Below are positions 58,872 through 64,000 of a stretch of 64,000 nt of DNA, one piece after another. Origin of the DNA: UBA699 sp050261915 (GTDB lineage Bacteria > Bacillota > Clostridia > Clostridiales > Clostridiaceae); contig JBLNDT010000075.1 in NCBI GenBank assembly GCA_050261915.1, positions 20,864-84,863 on the forward strand, read 5' to 3'. The position numbers were made by a program, and so were the translations under genes. The notes beneath the pieces were generated by a model, which was not told the DNA's origin, searched no databases, and saw only the letters and a program-made list of their open reading frames with translations. Each line of letters opens with the position of its first letter. The stretch's first letter is position 1.

Positions 58872-61475
58872 ATGAAGGTAATAAGGTTAACTGGCTTAAA
58901 AGAGGAAAGCAATATTATTAAATATGATATAAACAATTTAACAAATGACTCTATTATTTTCATTTTAGATTCAAATGTACTTTTGCATGAGTTTCTTCAG
59001 GATATGGAGTTAAGCCCAGGTCTTTTATACAAGCTTAAAATCTCCAATGAAATAGACTTTTCCGGTACATTTGCAGAACTAAAGGATAAAATTACTGACG
59101 AATTGATTTTAACAGAAATTGATTCACTAAGTGCTTTACTTGAAGCTGTTTCGGAGGAGGAACTTAAAAATTACAGACTAATATTTGATACAGAGGACAG
59201 CGATTTCGTAAGCAAAGTTGTACAGTCTATCATATATTTGGATTTAGAGCTTGAAGTAATGATGAAAAAAGAAAAAAAGGATAGACTTAAATTAAATGCC
59301 TTTAGAAAAAATTATGAAAACATAAGGATTAATGCTGCAAAGGCAGAAAATGAATTGAAAAATTTTGAAGCCGATGCATATTTTGTTGATGAAAAAAACA
59401 AGTATGTAAGTACCTTTTCAGATATAAATGAGGATCTTGAAAAAGCACGTGAACGTGAGCTTAATATTTCCATTATGTCAACAAAAAAATCCGGAAAAAG
59501 CTCCATAGTGAATTCTTTCTTAAAAGAGCAGTATGCCCCTGTAAGTCTTGAACTGCCAACTCCTAATAACTGCATTTACAGAAGAAGCAGGGACAATACT
59601 ATCAGGCTTATATATGGTGAGCAGGATTTGCTTTTTAAGACTCCAAAGGATATCTATGGGTTTATTTATAATGAATTTAAAAATGCACAAAAGGATAAGG
59701 AAAAACAATATATCATAGATGATATGGAGATTTACTATAGCGAAACAAATAGTACTATAGCTCCATTCACCATAATAGATACCCCAGGAAGTAATTATGT
59801 ATCAGCTAAAAGCAGCAATGAAGATGAAAACAGCCATAAAAGTCTTGTATATAAATGGATAGATAAATCCGATGTGGTGCTTTTTCTTATTAATTATTCA
59901 AATTACCTCACAGAGGATGAAGAAGAGTTTTTTAAAAGCATTAAACATCAGTTTGAAAAACTTGAAAAATATTATTCTCTTATTGTGGTTGTAAACAAAC
60001 TTGATGAAATGTATATGTCAGAGTGCGAAAACAAATCTGTAGTAAGGTTTTTAGATTATATAAGGCAAAAACTATATGAACTTGGATATAAGAGTTTTGT
60101 TGTTATCGGAACCTCTGCAAGGACATATTTTGACATAATAAAACTTGCAAAGATTGACAATGAATGTATGGGCACCACTGAAAACTATCTTCCTATTGAA
60201 TTTTTAAATGGAACTTCTCTAAGATCAAGAATAAAAAGCTTGAAAAACAGATACATTGGCAAACCAGAAATGAGTTTCCTTTGCTTTGTTGATGAGCAGC
60301 TTGAAAATCTTGAGTGTTTTTATGGTTTAAAGGATTACAGTCTGGATACCCTTAGAGAAAAAAGCGGAATACCTAAACTTGAAAAATATACTGCTCATGT
60401 TGCAATGCAAAAGGCAAATGTTGAATCTTACAGAAAATATATAAGAGAAATTGACGAAAAGTACATTAAAATAAGCAATGGAGCAATAATAAGCAAGCTC
60501 ACTGATTCAAAAAACGAAAGTTTATCAAGAGTTTACGAAGTGGAAGAAAAAATTCAAAATATGATTGACAGATTCAATATTATACAAGAAGAAACTATTA
60601 AAAATATTGACTTTGCCAATTATAGAGAGAATCTCTTTAATGAAATCAAGATATCCATGGATAAAATTTTAGAACATATGATAGATATTGGAGAAGCCAG
60701 AGTCGACGAGTCTTTCATGAAATTTCTTTTAAAGGGTTCCAGCGAACTTAGAGCCATAAAGAATAAAATAAATGATATAGAGTTCACAGTTAATAAAAAG
60801 ATGTTTAATGATGAACTAAAATTACTGGTGGAGGAATCTGTTCAGAAATTAAATAATGAAATAGACAGGAGAGAAAATATAATTATAGACGCTGAAAATC
60901 TTATGAAAGAATTGGTTAACGTATTTAATGAAGATGTGAAGCAGGACTATAACATTTCAGAATTTAATATAAAGATACCAGAAATCGATCAGGAATTTAA
61001 TAAGAATGTTATGATGAATATGCCTGAAATAGACATTAACGATGATGTGTTTAAGGAAAAAATACGTGAAAGCATAGAATTCAAAGAAAATTCCCTGCAG
61101 GGTTTCTTTAATATGTTTAAAAAGCAAAAGGCTGGACTTTATTATATTAATACTGAAAAATTGAGAAGTGTAAATATTGATTATATAAATTATATAAAAA
61201 GCAATGAGTATGGAGAGTACTATAACCTGCTAATTGATAATCTCACATTAAGAATTGATGAAAATATGGCTCAGCTTAAGAATGTATTTGAAAATGTTTC
61301 AAATGCCTATGAGGATATTTTCAACGATATAATGATAAACCTTTCAAATATAAAACAAATGTCAGAGAAGGAAATAGATGCATTAAATGAAAATCTTGGC
61401 TTTTATACAGAGATAAATGAAAGAATCAAAGATTTCTCGGAATATTGGGAGATGGTTAGAAAATCCGGATATTAA
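58872..61475 (+). CDS. Large dynamin-like GTPase
   Basis: About 867 residues from ATG 58872, which follows GGAG. N-terminal ~200 residues include a receiver-like or regulatory part, then the GTPase: P-loop STKKSGKSSIVNS, switch-II IDTPGSNYVS, specificity motif VVNKLDEMY. Long helical regions at residues 430-860 (coiled-coil rich, N, K, E) are the dynamin stalk and membrane-contact regions. A membrane paddle is not obvious. Bacterial dynamins remodel membranes in cell division, membrane repair or phage defence; which applies is open. The genes after it act on the cell surface. Confidence 0.8.
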   Translation: MKVIRLTGLKEESNIIKYDINNLTNDSIIFILDSNVLLHEFLQDMELSPGLLYKLKISNEIDFSGTFAELKDKITDELILTEIDSLSALLEAVSEEELKNYRLIFDTEDSDFVSKVVQSIIYLDLELEVMMKKEKKDRLKLNAFRKNYENIRINAAKAENELKNFEADAYFVDEKNKYVSTFSDINEDLEKARERELNISIMSTKKSGKSSIVNSFLKEQYAPVSLELPTPNNCIYRRSRDNTIRLIYGEQDLLFKTPKDIYGFIYNEFKNAQKDKEKQYIIDDMEIYYSETNSTIAPFTIIDTPGSNYVSAKSSNEDENSHKSLVYKWIDKSDVVLFLINYSNYLTEDEEEFFKSIKHQFEKLEKYYSLIVVVNKLDEMYMSECENKSVVRFLDYIRQKLYELGYKSFVVIGTSARTYFDIIKLAKIDNECMGTTENYLPIEFLNGTSLRSRIKSLKNRYIGKPEMSFLCFVDEQLENLECFYGLKDYSLDTLREKSGIPKLEKYTAHVAMQKANVESYRKYIREIDEKYIKISNGAIISKLTDSKNESLSRVYEVEEKIQNMIDRFNIIQEETIKNIDFANYRENLFNEIKISMDKILEHMIDIGEARVDESFMKFLLKGSSELRAIKNKINDIEFTVNKKMFNDELKLLVEESVQKLNNEIDRRENIIIDAENLMKELVNVFNEDVKQDYNISEFNIKIPEIDQEFNKNVMMNMPEIDINDDVFKEKIRESIEFKENSLQGFFNMFKKQKAGLYYINTEKLRSVNIDYINYIKSNEYGEYYNLLIDNLTLRIDENMAQLKNVFENVSNAYEDIFNDIMINLSNIKQMSEKEIDALNENLGFYTEINERIKDFSEYWEMVRKSGY

Positions 61476-61513
61476 TTTTTACTATGCAGCTATGAAATAT
61501 TTAGGAGAGTAAT

Positions 61514-62956
61514 ATGGAAATTTTAAAGCCTAATAAAGCACAAAAGATACTTTATATAATGCTTTTTTTACCCTGTCTTTTTCTTAGGAAGGGTATGGAT
61601 AATGATATTTGGTTTCTGCTCAATAGTGGACGATATGTGATGGAAAACGGTTTTCCACGGGTTGAACCATTTACCATACACCAAGGTATGAACTTTGTAA
61701 TGCAGCAGTGGCTTTCTGCTGTTACATTTTGGGTTGCTTACAGAAACTTTGGGCAAACAGCTCTAACTGTAATGGTGGTTTTGTTTTTCATACTTTTTAT
61801 CATTATTTCATTTAAACTTTCCATGTTTATTTCTGAAAATAATTTTTATGTATCTTACAGTTTGTGTTTGTTGGTAAACTTATTGATGATTCCTTTTTTT
61901 GTGGAAAGACCTCATATATTTTTATTTATTATTATATTGTTAGAGATGTTCTGTCTTGAAAAATATATAAAATTTCAGAATAAAATATATTTGTTTCCAT
62001 TATTAATTTTTTCAATTTTGCTAATTAATCTTGAGGCTGCACTTTGGCCAATTTTATTTGTAATTTTTATTCCCTATTTATTTGATTCTTTCAAGTTTAA
62101 ATTAATGTCAATAGAAGGACAAGGATATGAAAAAAAGTATTTAATAATAACTCTCTTAGGTATGTTAGCTGTAGGATTTATAAATCCCTATGGTTCAAAG
62201 GCTATGACTTATTTATTCAATTCATATGGAGCTGAGGAACTTAGTGTAATATCCGAAATGGGTGTTCCCGATATAAATTCGGTATTTGGGAAATTAATGT
62301 TTTTAACAATTTTCACTGTGTTTGTATGTATTTTTGCATATAAAAAAAAATCATACAGATTAAGATACCATTTATTAGCCATTGGTACAGCCTATATGAC
62401 ATTTTCAGCATTAAGAAGCTTCTGTTTTTTTGTTATATTTGCCATAATACCTCTTTCATATCTTTTGAAAGATTTAAAAATAAAGTTTGAAGTTAAAAAT
62501 GACAAGAAAACATTACGGATAAGGAAGATATTAATTTTACTTATTGGAGCAGTAGTAGTATTTATTGTATTATACAAAAATACCCACCCTGGGATGGAGA
62601 AACAGCAGGATTTAATTAAATGCGTGGAGTATTTGGAGAAATTTGATAAAAATAAAGTTATATTATATACCGGATTTAACGAAGGTGGATTTCTTGAGTT
62701 TAAAGGGTTTAAAACATATATTGATCCACGAGCTGAGGTTTTCTTTAAAAGTAACAATAAAAAAAGTGACATAATGAAAGAATATATTCAACTGCAATCA
62801 GGAGAGATATATTACAAGGATGTATTGAAGGAATATAATTTTACCCATCTTTTAGTTGAAAAAAATGACATTTTTTATATATATCTAGATTATGACGCAG
62901 AATATCAACTAATATATTCTTCTAGCTACTATAAAATTTATGAACATAAACGATAA
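61514..62956 (+). CDS. Polytopic membrane protein, GT-C-like
   Basis: 480 residues, about 10 membrane helices, then a ~110-residue outer C-terminal part ending in YKIYEHKR. N-terminal block with DNDIWFLLNSGRYVMENGF and FTIHQGMNFVMQQWLS recalls GT-C glycosyltransferase-like families (acidic residues in the first loop). Substrate not known. It is upstream of an LtaS-like gene. Confidence 0.6.
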   Translation: MEILKPNKAQKILYIMLFLPCLFLRKGMDNDIWFLLNSGRYVMENGFPRVEPFTIHQGMNFVMQQWLSAVTFWVAYRNFGQTALTVMVVLFFILFIIISFKLSMFISENNFYVSYSLCLLVNLLMIPFFVERPHIFLFIIILLEMFCLEKYIKFQNKIYLFPLLIFSILLINLEAALWPILFVIFIPYLFDSFKFKLMSIEGQGYEKKYLIITLLGMLAVGFINPYGSKAMTYLFNSYGAEELSVISEMGVPDINSVFGKLMFLTIFTVFVCIFAYKKKSYRLRYHLLAIGTAYMTFSALRSFCFFVIFAIIPLSYLLKDLKIKFEVKNDKKTLRIRKILILLIGAVVVFIVLYKNTHPGMEKQQDLIKCVEYLEKFDKNKVILYTGFNEGGFLEFKGFKTYIDPRAEVFFKSNNKKSDIMKEYIQLQSGEIYYKDVLKEYNFTHLLVEKNDIFYIYLDYDAEYQLIYSSSYYKIYEHKR

Positions 62957-62979
62957 TTATAGTATGGAGTGATTAAAAT

Positions 62980-64000
62980 ATGAAGAAGATAAAATTGAAA
63001 AGGACATCTATATTATGGTTATCAATGTTGTTAATAATATTAGCAAAGTCAGATGCTTTAATTATTTCAATGCAACTACCAATTAATAATATGGTATTTT
63101 TCACTATATGGCATATATTGCCCATTGTTTTTGTTTTGAATTTTTCTATTCTGTTTTCCATTAGAAGAAAGCCCATTTTCTTATTTGTAATTGATTTTGC
63201 CATTTCCTTTATTTTTTTTGTGGATATGATTTACGCCAGGGGATATGGACATTTAATCAGTGTTTATATGATATTTGCAAAGGGAATTACTGAGGGTATG
63301 GGACCAAGTGTTATATCGCTAATACATCCAACTGATTTTTTAATGTTTGTAGATTTACCATTTGTTTTTTTAGCAGTGTTTAAACTCAGAGAAAATAATG
63401 GACTAGCTTTACCTAAAAGAATTGCATTATTCGCCAGTACAATGTTACTGACTACTGCTTTATTTGGCTATCAATTATATCAAATGAGAGACATAAAAGT
63501 ACTTGCTAATTATACAAACCGTCCACTTTATTTATCTCCCATAGGAACACATATATTTGATATTTACAGATTTGTTTATGAGAGAAATGAAAAGCTGAAC
63601 AGTAAAGAAGTTGCAGAGGTAGATGCCTGGCTTAAGGATAATTCAAAATATCAACAACCTGATCCTGCATATAAATATTTGGAAGGAAAAATCAAAGGAA
63701 AAAATCTCATTGTTATTCAGGTTGAATCCCTTGAAAGTGTTGTTTTAAATAAGTCCTATTATAATCAAGAAATTACACCAAATTTAAATAAGCTTATAGG
63801 TAAAAGTATATATTTCAGCAATATTAACGAACAAGTTAAAGATGGAAACAGTTCCGATGCAGAACTTATTTTTAATACCTCAACATATCCTATCAGCAGT
63901 GGCAGTGCTTTTATCAGATTTGGGGATAATACATATAATTCCATACCCAAACTGTTAAACAATTATGGATACTCATCTGTAGCAATGCATGGGGATGATA
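62980..64000 (+). CDS. Lipoteichoic-acid-synthase-like sulfatase-fold enzyme, 3' partial
   Basis: About 340 residues visible; runs out of the window. Five N-terminal membrane helices, then an extracellular alkaline-phosphatase-superfamily domain. Metal-binding Glu in LIVIQVESLES and the catalytic region GNSSDAEL; the family block SSGSAFIRFGDNTYNSIPKLL and MHGDD follow. The nucleophile position that is Thr in staphylococcal LtaS (GKTSD) is Ser here. It moves glycerol phosphate or another phospho-alcohol onto lipid anchors, or is a phosphoethanolamine transferase. GGAG precedes the ATG. Confidence 0.82.
   Translation, partial: MKKIKLKRTSILWLSMLLIILAKSDALIISMQLPINNMVFFTIWHILPIVFVLNFSILFSIRRKPIFLFVIDFAISFIFFVDMIYARGYGHLISVYMIFAKGITEGMGPSVISLIHPTDFLMFVDLPFVFLAVFKLRENNGLALPKRIALFASTMLLTTALFGYQLYQMRDIKVLANYTNRPLYLSPIGTHIFDIYRFVYERNEKLNSKEVAEVDAWLKDNSKYQQPDPAYKYLEGKIKGKNLIVIQVESLESVVLNKSYYNQEITPNLNKLIGKSIYFSNINEQVKDGNSSDAELIFNTSTYPISSGSAFIRFGDNTYNSIPKLLNNYGYSSVAMHGDD

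Noticed and set aside
1..64000. tRNA, rRNA, prophage, insertion sequence, origin
   Set aside because: I looked for TTCGAATC-type arms, rRNA blocks, transposase or phage genes and DnaA boxes by eye on both strands and saw none that could be supported.

Overview
The window is AT-rich, densely packed and strongly Gram-positive in style (AGGAGG-type ribosome sites, many TTG/GTG starts, hairpin-plus-U terminators, SigI/RsgI, TupABC, a class D sortase, DegV, PadR, GntR/YtrA). Its content (tungsten aldehyde:ferredoxin oxidoreductase, HgcAB, a Cys-type L-cysteine desulfidase, Tad pili under a c-di-GMP riboswitch) points to a strictly anaerobic Clostridium-like member of the Firmicutes. No rRNA, tRNA, insertion sequence, prophage or CRISPR array was seen; it looks like ordinary chromosome with several metabolic islands.

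Layout. 1-7.7 kb: a 5'-truncated M48 membrane protease, a SIR2-like protein, ProC, then a leftward set of peptidases, an HD protein, a sortase and a pentapeptide-repeat protein. 7.7-10.2 kb: biotin uptake gene bioY under two BirA operators, facing birA, then a PpaX-like phosphatase. 10.2-12.7 kb: sigI-rsgI and a divergent secreted DUF5667 protein, with SigI-like promoters on both sides. 12.7-25.8 kb: a tungsten/pterin island made of a sigma-54 activator, aor, a MoaD-like and a ThiF-like protein, tupABC (leftward), mog, moeA, moeA-LysR fusion, moaA, moaC and a MOSC protein. Three sigma-54 promoters, a recurring TGTTC-N7-GAACA-type site and two Moco/Wco-type riboswitches tie it together. 25.8-31.1 kb: transporters and small genes, a broken ABC ATPase, and hgcA-hgcB. 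31.1-39.9 kb: a solute-binding lipoprotein, a second sigma-54 activator with its likely target, the cysteine desulfidase, a GntR-ABC operon, DegV/PadR, TerC and DUF2179-type proteins. 40-49.5 kb: rhodanese, dapB, a HutP-family gene with a candidate small RNA beside it, an amidohydrolase, cysteine desulfurase plus mnmA, a CDF transporter, a metal-binding HMA protein, and a glycine-riboswitch-controlled ACT/UPF0210 pair. 49.6-58.8 kb: a complete Tad/Flp pilus locus including two small Flp pilin genes, one part behind a c-di-GMP-I riboswitch. 58.8-64 kb: a dynamin-like GTPase, a polytopic membrane protein and the start of a lipoteichoic-acid-synthase-like enzyme.

Most notable: (1) hgcB is interrupted by an in-frame TGA exactly where HgcB proteins carry their conserved cysteine near residue 73, the frame then continues to the expected C-terminal Cys-Gly-Cys, and a hairpin starts directly after the TGA: a candidate selenocysteine form of the mercury-methylation ferredoxin. 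(2) One sigma-54 activator appears to control itself, AOR and the pterin cofactor operon through a shared palindrome, while a riboswitch adds attenuation downstream. (3) A candidate small RNA beside the hutP-family gene has a full consensus promoter and two UAG-UUUUG-UAG clusters that resemble HutP binding sites. All of these are read from sequence only and none has been searched against a database.
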